Assembly: GCF_017884005.1 (NCBI RefSeq)
Contig: NZ_QFAY01000002.1
Location: forward strand, 62,001 to 126,000
Length of the DNA stretch: 64,000 nucleotides
Source of the DNA: Streptococcus panodentis
Lineage (GTDB): Bacteria > Bacillota > Bacilli > Lactobacillales > Streptococcaceae
Direction of reading: 5' to 3'
Shown: in pieces, positions 8,324 to 17,372 of the stretch
How the letters are laid out: each line of letters opens with the position of its first letter
Position numbering within the stretch: position 1 is the first letter of the stretch
Translations under genes and position numbers: made by a program
The notes under the pieces: generated by a model
Databases searched by the model: none
What the model was told of the DNA's origin: nothing
The model's input: only the letters and a program-made list of their open reading frames with translations

Positions 8324-9997
8324 TCAGAACAGACCGGTAATCTGGCCGTCTTGGTCAATATCAATCTTCTCGCTGGCCGGCACTTTAGGCAGGCCAGGCA
8401 TGGTCATGATAGCTCCGGTCAGGGCGACAATGAAGCCTGCTCCGGCTGATACCTTGAGTTTGCTGATCTTGATAGTGAAGTCTTTAGGGGCTCCCAGTTT
8501 CTTTGGGTCATCAGAGAAGGAATATTGGGTTTTGGCCATGCAGATAGGGTACTGTGTAAAGCCCAGTTCTTCCAGCTCTTTCAGCTCTTTCTTGGCTGCC
8601 GGTGTCAGGGAAATGCCCTTGGCACCGTAAACCTTAGTGGCTATCTTTCTCAGTTTTTCCTCAATGGAGTCTTCTTCATTATATACAAATTGGAAATGAT
8701 TGTCTTCCTCGGCCAGCTGGACCACCTTTTCCGCCAGCTCTCGGCCGCCTTCCCCGCCCTTGGCCCAGACGTCGGAGATGACGACATCAACGCCGCGTTT
8801 TTGGCAGGCGTCATAGACAGCCTGCAGTTCGGCCTCGGTATCCAGCGGGAATTTATTGATTGCCACGACTGCGGGCAGACCGTAGACATCCTGGATATTT
8901 TCCAGATGCTTGTCCAGATTGGGCAGACCATCTGCAACAGCCTGCACATTCTCTGCGGCCAGGTCGCTCTTGGCTACGCCGCCGTGCATCTTAAGGGCCC
9001 GAATGGTGGCTACCAGCACGACAGCCGCAGGCCGCAGGCCAGACATCCGGCACTTGATGTCGATGAATTTTTCAGCTCCCAGATCTGCTCCAAATCCGGC
9101 TTCAGTGACCGCATAGTCGGCGTATTTGAGGGCCAGCTTGGTAGCCAGCACACTGTTGCAGCCGTGGGCGATATTGGCGAAAGGTCCGCCGTGGATCAGG
9201 GCCGGTGTATGCTCCAAGGTCTGTACCAGGTTTGGATGGATAGCGTCTTTAAGAACGGCTGCCATAGCGCCTCCGGCTTTCAGATCCTGAGCCGTCACTG
9301 GCTGTCCGGCATAGTTGTAGCCGATAATAATCTGATTGAGCCGGTTTTTGAGGTCGGTCATATTCTCTGACAGGCAGAGGATGGCCATGACCTCGGAGGC
9401 TACCGTGATGTCAAAGCCGTCTTCTCTGGGAACGCCGTTGACCTTGCCCTGCAGGCCGTCCACGATGTGGCGCAGCTGCCGGTCATTCATGTCCACCACC
9501 CGCTTCCAGGTGATGCGGCGGGCGTCAATGCCCAGAGCATTGCCATGATGGATATGATTGTCAATGAGAGCAGCCAGAAGGTTATTGGCTACCCCGATGG
9601 CATGAAAATCACCGGTAAAGTGCAGGTTGATGTCTTCCATCGGCACCACCTGAGCATGGCCGCCGCCGGCTGCCCCGCCCTTAATCCCAAAGACAGGTCC
9701 CAGCGAAGGCTCCCGCAGGGCAATCACCGCTTTTTTGCCAATGGCAGCCAGCGCATCGACCAGACCGACCGAAGTCGTGGTCTTGCCTTCCCCAGCGGGT
9801 GTCGGTGAGATGGCCGTCACCAAGATGAGCTTGCCGTCTGTTTGGTCTTTTAATTTTTCCAGCTGCCCGGCGTCAATCTTGGCCTTGTAGCTGCCATAGA
9901 GGGAGAGAGCGTTTTTGTCCACCCCCAGTCTTTGGGCGACCCGATCGATTTTCTCCATTGGGACAGCATTTGCAATTTCAATATCTGATAAAACCAT
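8324..9997 (-). CDS. fhs: Formate-tetrahydrofolate ligase
   Basis: This 557-aa enzyme interconverts formate, ATP and tetrahydrofolate with 10-formyl-tetrahydrofolate. The ATP-binding [11 protein letters not shown] motif is at residues 65-75, and the family motifs [14 protein letters not shown] and [10 protein letters not shown] are visible. Within a hut row it probably handles one-carbon units released from formiminoglutamate via FtcD and FchA. In the reverse direction it could recover ATP. The start at 9997 has AAGAGGT upstream. It follows fchA by 48 bp. Confidence 0.95.
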   Translation of the reverse strand: MVLSDIEIANAVPMEKIDRVAQRLGVDKNALSLYGSYKAKIDAGQLEKLKDQTDGKLILVTAISPTPAGEGKTTTSVGLVDALAAIGKKAVIALREPSLGPVFGIKGGAAGGGHAQVVPMEDINLHFTGDFHAIGVANNLLAALIDNHIHHGNALGIDARRITWKRVVDMNDRQLRHIVDGLQGKVNGVPREDGFDITVASEVMAILCLSENMTDLKNRLNQIIIGYNYAGQPVTAQDLKAGGAMAAVLKDAIHPNLVQTLEHTPALIHGGPFANIAHGCNSVLATKLALKYADYAVTEAGFGADLGAEKFIDIKCRMSGLRPAAVVLVATIRALKMHGGVAKSDLAAENVQAVADGLPNLDKHLENIQDVYGLPAVVAINKFPLDTEAELQAVYDACQKRGVDVVISDVWAKGGEGGRELAEKVVQLAEEDNHFQFVYNEEDSIEEKLRKIATKVYGAKGISLTPAAKKELKELEELGFTQYPICMAKTQYSFSDDPKKLGAPKDFTIKISKLKVSAGAGFIVALTGAIMTMPGLPKVPASEKIDIDQDGQITGLF

Positions 9998-10045
9998 TGT
10001 GTTACCTCTTGGAGAAGAGAAAGGCTGTGCTTCTCTTCTGCTGAA

Positions 10046-10672
10046 TTAGACAACTTTCAAAATTTCTTGATAAATCTCATCTGCCAGAGCACTGCCCTTG
10101 CGGAGCAGCTCCTCTCCCTTGGAGCGGTAGTCGGACACAAAAGCCTGGTCCCTGACACCTGACAGGTTGATGAGAACATTGAGCCAGGCGCCTTGGAGGC
10201 CGGCCTTGAGATTGAGGGCGGCAACGCCCAGATCGCTGGCAGCGTTGGTGTTGGACTTGCCGACAGCCTGCTTGGTCACTTGCAGAGCGGCCCAGATGTC
10301 TTCCATCATGGCATAGGGAGACTTGGTGGCCTCCTTGAGAGCCTGCTGCATGGCTTCCCGCCGGGCGGCCTTGTCATCTTCTGTCTCTTTTGGCATATCA
10401 AAGACCGCTGAGACCAGATTAAAGGCTTCGGTGTCCTTGTCAATGGCAGCCAGCAGCCTGTCCTGCAGGCGGGCACTTTCCTGATGGACCTGAGCGATTT
10501 CCTGCTCAAAGTCGGCATACTTTTTCTTGCCCAGCGTCAGCTCACAGACCATCTTGGTCAGGGAAATGCCATTGGCTGCCGACAGAGCAGCAGCAGAGCC
10601 GCCTCCGGGAGCCGGTGCATCGGAGCCCAGCACCCGGGCAAATTCTTCTAAGCTTAAATCAACTAATTTCAT
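10046..10672 (-). CDS. fchA: Formimidoyltetrahydrofolate cyclodeaminase
   Basis: This 208-aa protein converts 5-formimino-tetrahydrofolate to 5,10-methenyl-tetrahydrofolate and ammonia. The conserved APGGGSAAALSAANG segment lies near residues 21-35. The C-terminal part (SDLGVAALNLKAGLQGAW) matches the family. In mammals this activity is fused to the formiminotransferase; here the two are separate, adjacent genes. ftcD ends 15 bp upstream. AGGAGG stands before the start codon. Confidence 0.93.
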   Translation of the reverse strand: MKLVDLSLEEFARVLGSDAPAPGGGSAAALSAANGISLTKMVCELTLGKKKYADFEQEIAQVHQESARLQDRLLAAIDKDTEAFNLVSAVFDMPKETEDDKAARREAMQQALKEATKSPYAMMEDIWAALQVTKQAVGKSNTNAASDLGVAALNLKAGLQGAWLNVLINLSGVRDQAFVSDYRSKGEELLRKGSALADEIYQEILKVV

Positions 10673-10687
10673 ATCCGCTGCATCCTC

Positions 10688-11587
10688 CTAGCCCAGCAAA
10701 TGATTTTCCAGAACCTGCTTGCCGTAGTCAAAGTCTTCGATTTGCAGATAGTATTCGGCTGCGTCAATCAAAGCCTTGGCCGGAGCCAGACCGATGACTT
10801 CTGAGCCGAGGATTCCAACTCCGTAGCGTTTGGCTTCAAAGCGGACCGTCTCAAAGACGCGGTAGAGCGGGAATTTTTCCAGATTGACCATGTTGATGGA
10901 GACCTGAGCGATATTGCGGTCTTCCAGCATGACGCCGATGGCCTTGCAGTACTTGTAGCCACCGCTGGAGCCGCGGATGATTTTAGCAATCTTATTGGCA
11001 ATATCCAAATCGTCCGTATCCAGATTGATATTGTAGGCGATGAGCGGCATTCTGGCACCGACAGCTGTTACACCGGCAGTGGGGTGAATTTTCCTGTCAC
11101 CATAGTCCGGAGCCCAGTCAGGTTCCAAGAGTTTTTCCGGCATGCCTTCAAACTGGCCTTTACGAACCTTGGCCAGATTCTTGCGCTCCGGCCGGGTGGC
11201 TGCATCTTCATAGAGGAAGATAGGAATGCCCAGCTCGCGGTTGATGCGCTCAGACACGGTTTTGGCGATTTCGACACATTCCTCGCTGCTGATGTCCTTA
11301 ATAGGCACAAAAGGCAGCACGTCGGTTGCCCCCATGCGGGGATGTTCGCCCTGATGCTTGGTCAGGTCAATGTTTTCGGCTGCATATTTGACCAAGCGGA
11401 AAGCGGCTTCCTGAATGTTCTGGTCATCGCCGACCAGAGTGAAAACACTGCGATTGTGGCTGGCATCAGAGGAGTGGTCCAAAAGAGTCACGCCCGGCAC
11501 GCTCTTAGCTGTTTCTACCAAGCCGTCAATGACCGCCTGATTGCGGCCTTCAGAAAAGTTGGGAATACATTCAACAATTTTTGCCAT
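10688..11587 (-). CDS. ftcD: Glutamate formimidoyltransferase
   Basis: This 299-aa protein transfers the formimino group from N-formimino-glutamate to tetrahydrofolate, releasing glutamate. The N-terminal ECIPNFSEGRNQAVID and the LLDHSSDASHNRSVFTLVG segments are formiminotransferase signatures. Only the transferase domain is present; the cyclodeaminase is the next gene. With HutG also encoded, the cell has two routes from formiminoglutamate. A good cre site (11618-11631) lies 31 bp upstream of the start. Confidence 0.94.
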   Translation of the reverse strand: MAKIVECIPNFSEGRNQAVIDGLVETAKSVPGVTLLDHSSDASHNRSVFTLVGDDQNIQEAAFRLVKYAAENIDLTKHQGEHPRMGATDVLPFVPIKDISSEECVEIAKTVSERINRELGIPIFLYEDAATRPERKNLAKVRKGQFEGMPEKLLEPDWAPDYGDRKIHPTAGVTAVGARMPLIAYNINLDTDDLDIANKIAKIIRGSSGGYKYCKAIGVMLEDRNIAQVSINMVNLEKFPLYRVFETVRFEAKRYGVGILGSEVIGLAPAKALIDAAEYYLQIEDFDYGKQVLENHLLG

Positions 11588-11617
11588 AAGTTTTTTCTCC
11601 TGTTTTGAGTGTGGATT

Positions 11618-11631
11618 CGATAGCGCTTACA
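11618..11631 (-). promoter_or_regulatory. Candidate CcpA (cre) site upstream of ftcD
   Basis: Read on the minus strand the sequence is TGTAAGCGCTATCG. It matches the cre consensus TGWAARCGYTWNCW at 13 of 14 positions. It sits between hutU and ftcD, so it could give carbon-catabolite control inside the operon, either by blocking an internal promoter or as a roadblock. Confidence 0.6.
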
Positions 11632-11685
11632 TTTTGACGGAAGCGCAGGACTGGACAGCCATTCAGCTGCAGCCCCGCTCCGTGA

Positions 11686-13716
11686 TTATTCAAACAATTT
11701 CTTGACAGATTCTTTGACCAAATCCTCATCGCTCAGATAAGGGATGGTGATGTGGTCCGTTCCTGCATGCAGACGGTTGTATTCAATAGCGGTTTCGATA
11801 GCGTGCTCATTGCGGGCCCAGTTGCGGCGGGCTACTCCGCCGATGGTATCCCAGGCGATAGCAGACTTGATGATTTCATCGATGCGCTCGCTGCCGTCCA
11901 GCACCAGGCCAAAGCCGCCGTTGATGGCTTTGCCGATACCGGTGCCGCCGCCGTTGTGGAGAGCTACCAGACTCATGCCGCGGGCTGCGTTGCCAGCGTA
12001 GCATTGCACGGCCATGTCGCAGGTTACGTTTGATCCGTCCTTGATATTCGAAGTTTCACGGAATGGAGAGTCCGTACCGGACACGTCGTGGTGGTCGCGG
12101 CCAATCATGACAGGGCCAATCTTGCCTTCGCGGACTAATTCATTGAACTTGAGGGCGATATTGACCCGGCCCATGCAGTCTTGGTAGAGAATCCGAGCCT
12201 GAGTTCCAACGACCAGCTGGTTCTTTTCTGCATCGCGAATCCAGTTGTAGTTGTCGCGGTCTTGGTAGCGGCGGTTCGGGTCGATGACTTCCATAGCTGC
12301 ATGGTCGGTTGCTACCAGATCTTCATGCCTGCCGCTCAGGCAGACCCAGCGGAAAGGACCGTAGCCGTAGTCAAAGAGCATGGGTCCCATGATGTCTTCC
12401 ACATAGGAAGGCCAGATGAAGCCGTCCTTGTCGTCCAAGCCATTCTTGGAAATTTCCTTGATGCCAGAGTCATAGATGGCTTTCATAAAGGAATTGCCAT
12501 AGTCAAAGAAGTAGGTGCCATGGTTGGTCAGTTCCTTGATAGCGGCAAAGTGGCGGGCCAGGGTTTCATCGACCAGTTTGTGGAAGGTTTCCTTGTCTTC
12601 AGCCAAAAGCCGGGTCCGCTCTTCAAAGCTGATGCCGGCAGGGCAGTAGCCGCCGTCATAGACATTGTGGCAGGAGGTTTGGTCGGAGAGCAGGTCGACA
12701 TGGATCTTGTTCTCATTGACATATTCCAAGAGGTCAACGATGTTGCCATGATAGGCGATAGAGGTGGATGCACCGGCTTCCAGAGCTTTCTGAGCCAGCT
12801 CAATCGCTTCCTCCGGACTTTCGGCAATCTGGCTGACCCAGCCCTGTGAGTGGCGGGTTTCGATCCGGGATTGGTCCACTTCGGCCACGATGGCGACTGC
12901 CTTGGCAATTTCTGCAGCCTTGCCCTGAGCCCCGCTCATGCCGCCCAGACCGGAGGAGATAAAGAGCTTACCGGTCAGGTCGCCGTCGTCAGCCACGCCC
13001 AGTTTCAGGCGGCCGGCGTTGAGCAGGGTGTTGAAGGTACCGTGAACGATGCCCTGCGGACCGATATACATCCAGCCGCCGGCTGTCATTTGACCGTAGT
13101 TGGTCACGCCCATCTCTTCGGCAATTTCCCAGTCTCTCATATTGTCGTATTCGCCGACCAAAAGGCCGTTGGTAATGATGACCCGAGGTGCTTCCGGTTT
13201 GGACTTGAAGAGACCGACCGGGTGTCCGGATTCGACCACCAGCGTTTGCTGATCGGTCATCACTTCCAGATATTTCTTGATCAGATTGTACTGCATCCAG
13301 TTGGCGCAGACGGAGCCGGTTTCCCCGTAAGTGACCAGCTCGTAGGGGTAGAGGGCGATTTCAAAGCTGAGGTTGTTGTCAATCATGACCTGCATGGCCT
13401 TGGCTGCCGTGCAGTTGCCCTTGTATTGGTCAATGGGCTTGCCATAGATGCGTTCTTTTGGCCGCCAGCGGTAGCCGTAAATCCGGCCGCGGGTTTTCAG
13501 CTCTTCCAAAAACTCCGGAATGACTTCCTCGTGGAATTTTTTAGGAATATAGCGGAGCGCATTTTTCAGGGCAATCTCTGTCTGAGCCTGTGTCAGGCGG
13601 AAGCCCCGGTCTGGTGCTCGGCGGATGCCTTCCTGAAAGACAGTCTTTTCGGGAAGCACATCGTCCAGCTTAACAGTCATAGCGGCTGCAATTTCATTTT
13701 CAGTAAAGTATGACAT
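11686..13716 (-). CDS. hutU: Urocanate hydratase (HutU)
   Basis: HutU adds water to urocanate to form 4-imidazolone-5-propionate using tightly bound NAD. Family motifs include TAGGWMYIGPQGIVHGTFNT, LFISSGLGGMSGAQGKA and NAARGMSLVALHNGGG. At 676 aa it belongs to the longer urocanase branch; many proteobacterial forms are about 550-560 aa. It is the first gene of the minus-strand hut row. AAGGAGG lies just before the start at 13716, and a consensus promoter lies at 13928-13957. Confidence 0.96.
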   Translation of the reverse strand: MSYFTENEIAAAMTVKLDDVLPEKTVFQEGIRRAPDRGFRLTQAQTEIALKNALRYIPKKFHEEVIPEFLEELKTRGRIYGYRWRPKERIYGKPIDQYKGNCTAAKAMQVMIDNNLSFEIALYPYELVTYGETGSVCANWMQYNLIKKYLEVMTDQQTLVVESGHPVGLFKSKPEAPRVIITNGLLVGEYDNMRDWEIAEEMGVTNYGQMTAGGWMYIGPQGIVHGTFNTLLNAGRLKLGVADDGDLTGKLFISSGLGGMSGAQGKAAEIAKAVAIVAEVDQSRIETRHSQGWVSQIAESPEEAIELAQKALEAGASTSIAYHGNIVDLLEYVNENKIHVDLLSDQTSCHNVYDGGYCPAGISFEERTRLLAEDKETFHKLVDETLARHFAAIKELTNHGTYFFDYGNSFMKAIYDSGIKEISKNGLDDKDGFIWPSYVEDIMGPMLFDYGYGPFRWVCLSGRHEDLVATDHAAMEVIDPNRRYQDRDNYNWIRDAEKNQLVVGTQARILYQDCMGRVNIALKFNELVREGKIGPVMIGRDHHDVSGTDSPFRETSNIKDGSNVTCDMAVQCYAGNAARGMSLVALHNGGGTGIGKAINGGFGLVLDGSERIDEIIKSAIAWDTIGGVARRNWARNEHAIETAIEYNRLHAGTDHITIPYLSDEDLVKESVKKLFE

Positions 13717-13747
13717 GAAAACTCCTCCTTAAAAGTCCAGTATCATC

Positions 13748-13899
13748 CTCTTTGAAAATCTTTTCAAACCGCGTCAGCTAGAACGGCCTGAGCCTAGAGA
13801 GCTGAAAGCAAGGCAGGGAGCCTGCGGATAAAACAAACGAAGTTTGTGCCAAAGCGCCATCCTTTCGAGGCTGGCTTCCTGCTCGGTTTTTTGATTTTC
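13748..13899 (-). repeat. BOX-like repeat in the hutU/hutI intergenic region
   Basis: On the minus strand the element starts near ACTCAACGAAAATCAAA (boxA-like) and ends with TTTGAAAAGATTTTCAAAG (boxC-like). The interior contains two three-base-loop hairpins: GCAGG-GAG-CCTGC (13813-13825) and ACAAAC-GAA-GTTTGT (13833-13847). The latter is a variant of a hairpin at 3091-3105. It lies in the untranslated leader of hutU. Confidence 0.65.
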
Positions 13900-13927
13900 G
13901 TTGAGTATAAATAGATTTCATCCTTAT

Positions 13928-13957
13928 TTTATAAGAAAGCCGTCCACAAAGAGTCAA
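13928..13957 (-). promoter_or_regulatory. Promoter of the hutU operon
   Basis: On the minus strand TTGACT (13952-13957) and TATAAA (13928-13933) are spaced by 18 bases. The transcript would have an unusually long leader of about 200 nt that includes the BOX-like element. Confidence 0.6.
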
Positions 13958-14008
13958 GAAAAAGAAAAAATCTGCAAAAAATGCAGCCCTCCTATCTTTT
14001 GCAAGCTT

Positions 14009-14037
14009 TTGACTATAATTTGACGATAGTGTATTAT
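14009..14037 (+). promoter_or_regulatory. Promoter of hutI
   Basis: TTGACT (14009-14014) and TATTAT (14032-14037) are separated by 17 bases, about 40 bp before the hutI start codon. It faces away from the hutU promoter with about 50 bp between the two -35 boxes. A shared regulator site could lie there. Confidence 0.7.
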
Positions 14038-14080
14038 GATGAGGAGCAAGAATATTGGAAGATGAAACGGAGGAAGAAGT

Positions 14081-15346
14081 ATGACGGCTGATTTACTATT
14101 AACTCATTTCAATCAAGTCTTCTGCCCCAAGGACCTAGGACATCCCCTCTTTGGCGCAGAGATGAAGGAAGCGCAGGTGCTGGAAGACGGCTATATCGCG
14201 GTCAAGGACGGGAAAATTTTGGCGGTCGGCAGCGGCCATCCTGCGGCTGACCTGATTGGACCCGACACCCAGATCCAGTCCTATGAGGGCAAGATTGCTG
14301 CTCCTGGCTTGATCGACTGCCACACACACTTGGTCTACGGCGGCAGCCGAGAGCATGAGTTTGCCAAGAAGCTGGCCGGTGTTCCTTATCTGGAGATTCT
14401 CGCTCAGGGCGGCGGTATTCTCAGCACGGTCCGGGCGACTCGCGCAGCTTCTTTTGACACTCTCTACGACAAGTCCAAGAAACTGCTGGACTATATGCTG
14501 CTGCACGGGGTGACCACGGTGGAGGCCAAGAGCGGCTATGGTCTGGACTGGGAGACAGAAAAGCGCCAGCTGGATGTCGTTGGGGCGCTGGACCGTGACC
14601 ACGAGATTGATTTGGTTTCCACCTTCATGGCGGCCCACGCCGTTCCGCCTGAATACAAGGGCCGTTCTCAGGACTATCTGGACTTGATCGTGGAGGAAAT
14701 GCTGCCGCGGGTCAAGGCGGAAAACCTGGCTGAATTCTGCGATATTTTCTGTGAAAAAGGTGTCTTTACAGCTGAGGAATCCCGCTACCTGCTCTCCAAG
14801 GCTAAGGAACTGGGCTTCAAGCTCCGCATCCATGCCGATGAAATCGAGTCTATCGGCGGGGTCGATGTAGCAGCTGAGCTGGGAGCGACCAGTGCCGAGC
14901 ACCTGATGATGGCGACCGATGAAGGCATCCGCAAGATGGCCGCAGCCAAGGTTATCGGCAATCTCCTGCCTGCCACCACCTTCAGCCTGATGGAGGACAC
15001 TTATGCCCCGGCCCGCAAGATGCTGGAAGCTGGTATGGCCATCACCCTGACTACTGACAGCAATCCAGGCTCCTGCCCGACCGCCAACCTGCAGTTTGTC
15101 ATGCAGCTAGGCTGCTTTATGATGCGGCTGACCCCAGTCGAGGTCCTCAATGCTGTGACTATCAATGCCGCCTACTCTGTCAACCGTCAAGATAAGATTG
15201 GCAGCTTTGACAGCGGCAAGCAGGCCGATATCACCATCCTTGATGCCCAAAACATCGACTACCCGCTTTATTTCTTTGCCACCAACCTGACCCATCAGGT
15301 CTACAAGGCCGGCAAGCTAGTTGTCGATCAAGGCAGGCTAGTCTAG
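14081..15346 (+). CDS. hutI: Imidazolonepropionase (HutI)
   Basis: This 421-aa amidohydrolase opens the imidazolone ring to give N-formimino-L-glutamate, the substrate of FtcD and HutG. Metal ligands are visible in [13 protein letters not shown] (about residue 80) and in [12 protein letters not shown]. The [18 protein letters not shown] segment carries the conserved C-terminal Asp. It is the only hut gene on the plus strand, divergent from hutU. GGAGGAAG precedes the start. Confidence 0.96.
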   Translation: MTADLLLTHFNQVFCPKDLGHPLFGAEMKEAQVLEDGYIAVKDGKILAVGSGHPAADLIGPDTQIQSYEGKIAAPGLIDCHTHLVYGGSREHEFAKKLAGVPYLEILAQGGGILSTVRATRAASFDTLYDKSKKLLDYMLLHGVTTVEAKSGYGLDWETEKRQLDVVGALDRDHEIDLVSTFMAAHAVPPEYKGRSQDYLDLIVEEMLPRVKAENLAEFCDIFCEKGVFTAEESRYLLSKAKELGFKLRIHADEIESIGGVDVAAELGATSAEHLMMATDEGIRKMAAAKVIGNLLPATTFSLMEDTYAPARKMLEAGMAITLTTDSNPGSCPTANLQFVMQLGCFMMRLTPVEVLNAVTINAAYSVNRQDKIGSFDSGKQADITILDAQNIDYPLYFFATNLTHQVYKAGKLVVDQGRLV

Positions 15347-15375
15347 GATTTATCAAAAACGAATCGTATTTTTCA

Positions 15376-15539
15376 AGAGCCTGTCTTCATACAAGGTAGA
15401 TCTTTCAGATAAGAGATAATTTTCCCGTTCGTTTAGGCGAAAATTCGAAGGAATACTGGGCGTATTTCTAAAATTTTGAACGACGAGTGGCGGGGAAAGA
15501 GGCTTTTAGATGAATGATTTATCTATGAAGACAGGCTCT
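15376..15539. mobile_element. MITE-like element with 16-bp perfect terminal inverted repeats
   Basis: The ends AGAGCCTGTCTTCATA (15376-15391) and TATGAAGACAGGCTCT (15524-15539) are exact reverse complements, bounding 164 bp. There is no credible coding frame inside. The interior has AT-rich, partly self-complementary sequence (for example GTTCGTT and AACGAC). Size and structure fit a miniature inverted-repeat element. I could not match it to a named family, and no clear target-site duplication is visible. Confidence 0.6.
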
Positions 15540-15541
15540 AG

Positions 15542-15569
15542 CTCTCTCTGGCGACAGGGGGAGTTTTTT
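15542..15569 (+). terminator. Intrinsic terminator, probably of hutI
   Basis: Stem CTCTCTCTG (15542-15550) pairs with CAGGGGGAG (15555-15563) with two G-U wobbles and a GCGA tetraloop, followed by six T. It directly follows the MITE-like element, which therefore sits between the hutI stop and its terminator. Confidence 0.65.
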
Positions 15570-15583
15570 AAATGAAAATTTTA

Positions 15584-15592
15584 TGTTATAAT
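15584..15592 (+). promoter_or_regulatory. Extended -10 promoter of the 15643 gene
   Basis: TGTTATAAT is a perfect extended -10 element (TGn plus TATAAT), about 50 bp before the next start codon. No strong -35 is visible. Confidence 0.5.
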
Positions 15593-15642
15593 ATATGAGT
15601 GATTTACAGGGAGATTAGCCAAATGCCGTAAAGGAGAGCGTC

Positions 15643-16059
15643 ATGCTAAAATCAATTTTTTTCAAATATTACAAATGGTTTTATCTGCTTGCAGTGCTGA
15701 TTGTCATTCTGGCGGCAGTATTCTTCTATGGTGTGCTCAATGGTAAGCCGAGACAGGTGAACAGGCGAGAGCTTGAAACTGGCCTGGTTAAGGTTCTTAA
15801 GAACACTTATAAGGATATTGAAGAAATTCAGCTGACCAGTCCTCATTATCATGCTCCAGACGGCCTTTCTTGCCATGTGAATCTTCGATTTTCTGATAAT
15901 CAGGAAATGGACTATGACTTGGGCTACAGCAGCAGTCAGAAAGAAAATGACCAAGGCAGTCAGACTGACGAAGGAAGGGCTTTTCTGAAAAATCGAAAAG
16001 GAAAAACTAAGACCAAAGTGTCGGTGACTTATCCTGATGGAGATAAGGGCAGAGAATGA
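15643..16059 (+). CDS. Hypothetical membrane-anchored protein
   Basis: This 138-aa protein is not recognised. Residues 11-32 form one hydrophobic segment after a short basic N-terminus (KYYKWFYLLAVLIVILAAVF), so it is probably anchored with its C-terminal domain outside. That part is hydrophilic, and its last third is rich in K, D and E. GGAGAG precedes the start at 15643. It lies alone between the hutI terminator and the rpsF promoter. Confidence 0.65.
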   Translation: MLKSIFFKYYKWFYLLAVLIVILAAVFFYGVLNGKPRQVNRRELETGLVKVLKNTYKDIEEIQLTSPHYHAPDGLSCHVNLRFSDNQEMDYDLGYSSSQKENDQGSQTDEGRAFLKNRKGKTKTKVSVTYPDGDKGRE

Positions 16060-16104
16060 CGGCTGTTAGAGGTAAATACAGCTAGAATGGCAAAAATTTT
16101 TCCC

Positions 16105-16133
16105 TTGCCTTTCCCGCCCATCTCTGTTATAAT
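16105..16133 (+). promoter_or_regulatory. Promoter of rpsF-ssb-rpsR
   Basis: TTGCCT (16105-16110) and TATAAT (16128-16133) are spaced by 17 bases, a strong promoter expected for ribosomal protein genes. Confidence 0.8.
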
Positions 16134-16141
16134 AGTTATTT

Positions 16142-16180
16142 GTGAGCAAACCTCACTTACCCCTTGCAGCGTCTTGGGGT
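16142..16180 (+). promoter_or_regulatory. Structured leader of rpsF, candidate ribosomal-protein autoregulatory site
   Basis: Two hairpins occupy the leader: GTGAG-CAAAC-CTCAC (16142-16156) and ACCCC paired with GGGGT (16159-16180). A purine-rich AAAAGGAGG follows. S6:S18 autoregulatory leaders are known upstream of rpsF in many bacteria. Whether this matches that motif needs a covariance search. Confidence 0.5.
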
Positions 16181-16206
16181 CATTAGACCAAAAGGAGGAA
16201 ACATCA

Positions 16207-16497
16207 ATGGCTAAATACGAAATTCTTTATATTATTCGTCCAAACATTGAAGAAGAAGCTAAAAACGCTTTGGTAGCACGCTTTGACTCTATCTTGACGG
16301 ACAACGGTGCAACTGTTGTTGAATCAAAAGACTGGGAAAAACGCCGTCTTGCCTACGAAATCCAAGATTTCCGTGAAGGACTCTACCATATCGTAAACGT
16401 TGAAGCAAACGACGATGCAGCTCTGAAAGAGTTTGACCGTCTGTCAAAAATCAACGCCGACATTCTTCGTCACATGATCGTCAAACTTGACGCTTAA
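16207..16497 (+). CDS. rpsF: 30S ribosomal protein S6
   Basis: This is S6, a component of the platform of the small ribosomal subunit that binds 16S rRNA as a heterodimer with S18. The 96-aa protein starts [13 protein letters not shown] and contains [18 protein letters not shown], typical of streptococcal S6. A longer open frame reaches back to 16087, but it crosses the promoter and leader. The Met at 16207 has AAAGGAGG upstream and is the real start. It is followed by ssb after 12 bp. Confidence 0.97.
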   Translation: MAKYEILYIIRPNIEEEAKNALVARFDSILTDNGATVVESKDWEKRRLAYEIQDFREGLYHIVNVEANDDAALKEFDRLSKINADILRHMIVKLDA

Positions 16498-16509
16498 GAA
16501 GGTAGCATC

Positions 16510-17004
16510 ATGATTAATAACGTTGTACTGGTGGGTCGCATGACCCGCGATGCCGAATTGCGCTATACACCGCAGAATCAAGCGGTCGCAACATTTACTC
16601 TGGCTGTCAACCGCAACTTCAAGAATCACAATGGAGAGCGGGAAGCAGACTTCATCAATGTTGTCATCTGGCGTCAGCAGGCAGAAAATCTGGCAAACTG
16701 GGCTAAAAAAGGAGCCCTGATTGGCATTACCGGCCGCATTCAGACCCGTAACTACGAAAACCAGCAAGGTCAGCGTGTTTACGTGACAGAAGTCGTGGCG
16801 GATAATTTCCAAATGCTGGAAAGCCGTTCTGCCCGTGAAGGTCAGTCTTCAGGCGGTTATGGCGGCAATAGCTTTGGAGGCAGTTCAGCGCCAAGCTATG
16901 GCAATGCAGATTCGTCCAGCCAAGTACCGAACTTTTCTCGTGACGAGAGCCCATTTGGCAATACCAATCCAATGGATATCTCGGATGACGACCTGCCATT
17001 CTAA
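16510..17004 (+). CDS. ssb: Single-stranded DNA-binding protein
   Basis: This 164-aa protein has an N-terminal OB fold (residues 1-105: [40 protein letters not shown]). A Gly/Ser/Asn-rich linker and the acidic tip DISDDDLPF follow; this tip recruits replication and repair partners. Its place between the S6 and S18 genes is the classical arrangement in Firmicutes. Confidence 0.97.
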   Translation: MINNVVLVGRMTRDAELRYTPQNQAVATFTLAVNRNFKNHNGEREADFINVVIWRQQAENLANWAKKGALIGITGRIQTRNYENQQGQRVYVTEVVADNFQMLESRSAREGQSSGGYGGNSFGGSSAPSYGNADSSSQVPNFSRDESPFGNTNPMDISDDDLPF

Positions 17005-17037
17005 GGACCAACAACTATAATATAAAGGAGAAAACAC

Positions 17038-17277
17038 ATGGCTCAACAACGTCGTGGCGGATTCAAACGCCGTAAAAAAGTTGATTACATCGCAGCGAAC
17101 AAAATTGAATATGTTGATTACAAAGATACTGAGCTTCTTAGCCGTTTCGTTTCAGAGCGCGGGAAAATCCTTCCTCGCCGTGTAACCGGAACTTCAGCTA
17201 AAAACCAACGCAAAGTCACAACAGCTATCAAACGCGCTCGCGTAATGGCTCTGATGCCTTTCGTAAATGAAGACTAA
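17038..17277 (+). CDS. rpsR: 30S ribosomal protein S18
   Basis: This 79-aa basic protein is the S6 partner in the 30S platform. The sequence [20 protein letters not shown] and the C-terminal [18 protein letters not shown] are characteristic. AAAGGAG lies upstream of the start. It ends the rpsF operon before a terminator. Confidence 0.97.
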   Translation: MAQQRRGGFKRRKKVDYIAANKIEYVDYKDTELLSRFVSERGKILPRRVTGTSAKNQRKVTTAIKRARVMALMPFVNED

Positions 17278-17284
17278 TTAGATT

Positions 17285-17313
17285 AACAGCAGGCTCTGGC
17301 TTGCTGTTTTTTT
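17285..17313 (+). terminator. Terminator of the rpsF operon
   Basis: AACAGCAGGC pairs with GCTTGCTGTT (one G-U pair) around a TCTG loop, followed by a run of T residues, immediately after rpsR. Confidence 0.8.
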
Positions 17314-17322
17314 ATTTTGTCA

Positions 17323-17351
17323 TTGACAAAATGTCAGTTAAGTGCTATACT
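17323..17351 (+). promoter_or_regulatory. tetR promoter with embedded operator
   Basis: TTGACA (17323-17328) and TATACT (17346-17351) are spaced by 17 bases. The -35 hexamer lies in the dyad TGACA-AAA-TGTCA (17324-17336). The same dyad recurs before the ABC exporter at 18021-18033, so it is the likely binding site of the TetR protein, implying autoregulation. Confidence 0.7.
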
Positions 17352-17372
17352 AACCACAAGGAGGCAGAAACC

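Noticed and set aside
4146..13713. Long plus-strand open frames opposite the hut genes (for example 8525-9370 and 12850-13713)
   Set aside because: They are antisense shadows of well-supported enzymes, caused by GC-rich codon usage, and carry no recognisable domains.
13750..13767. TGAAAATCTTTTCA as a cre site near hutU
   Set aside because: The centre is TC rather than CG, and the sequence is the boxC-like end of a BOX-type repeat found elsewhere.
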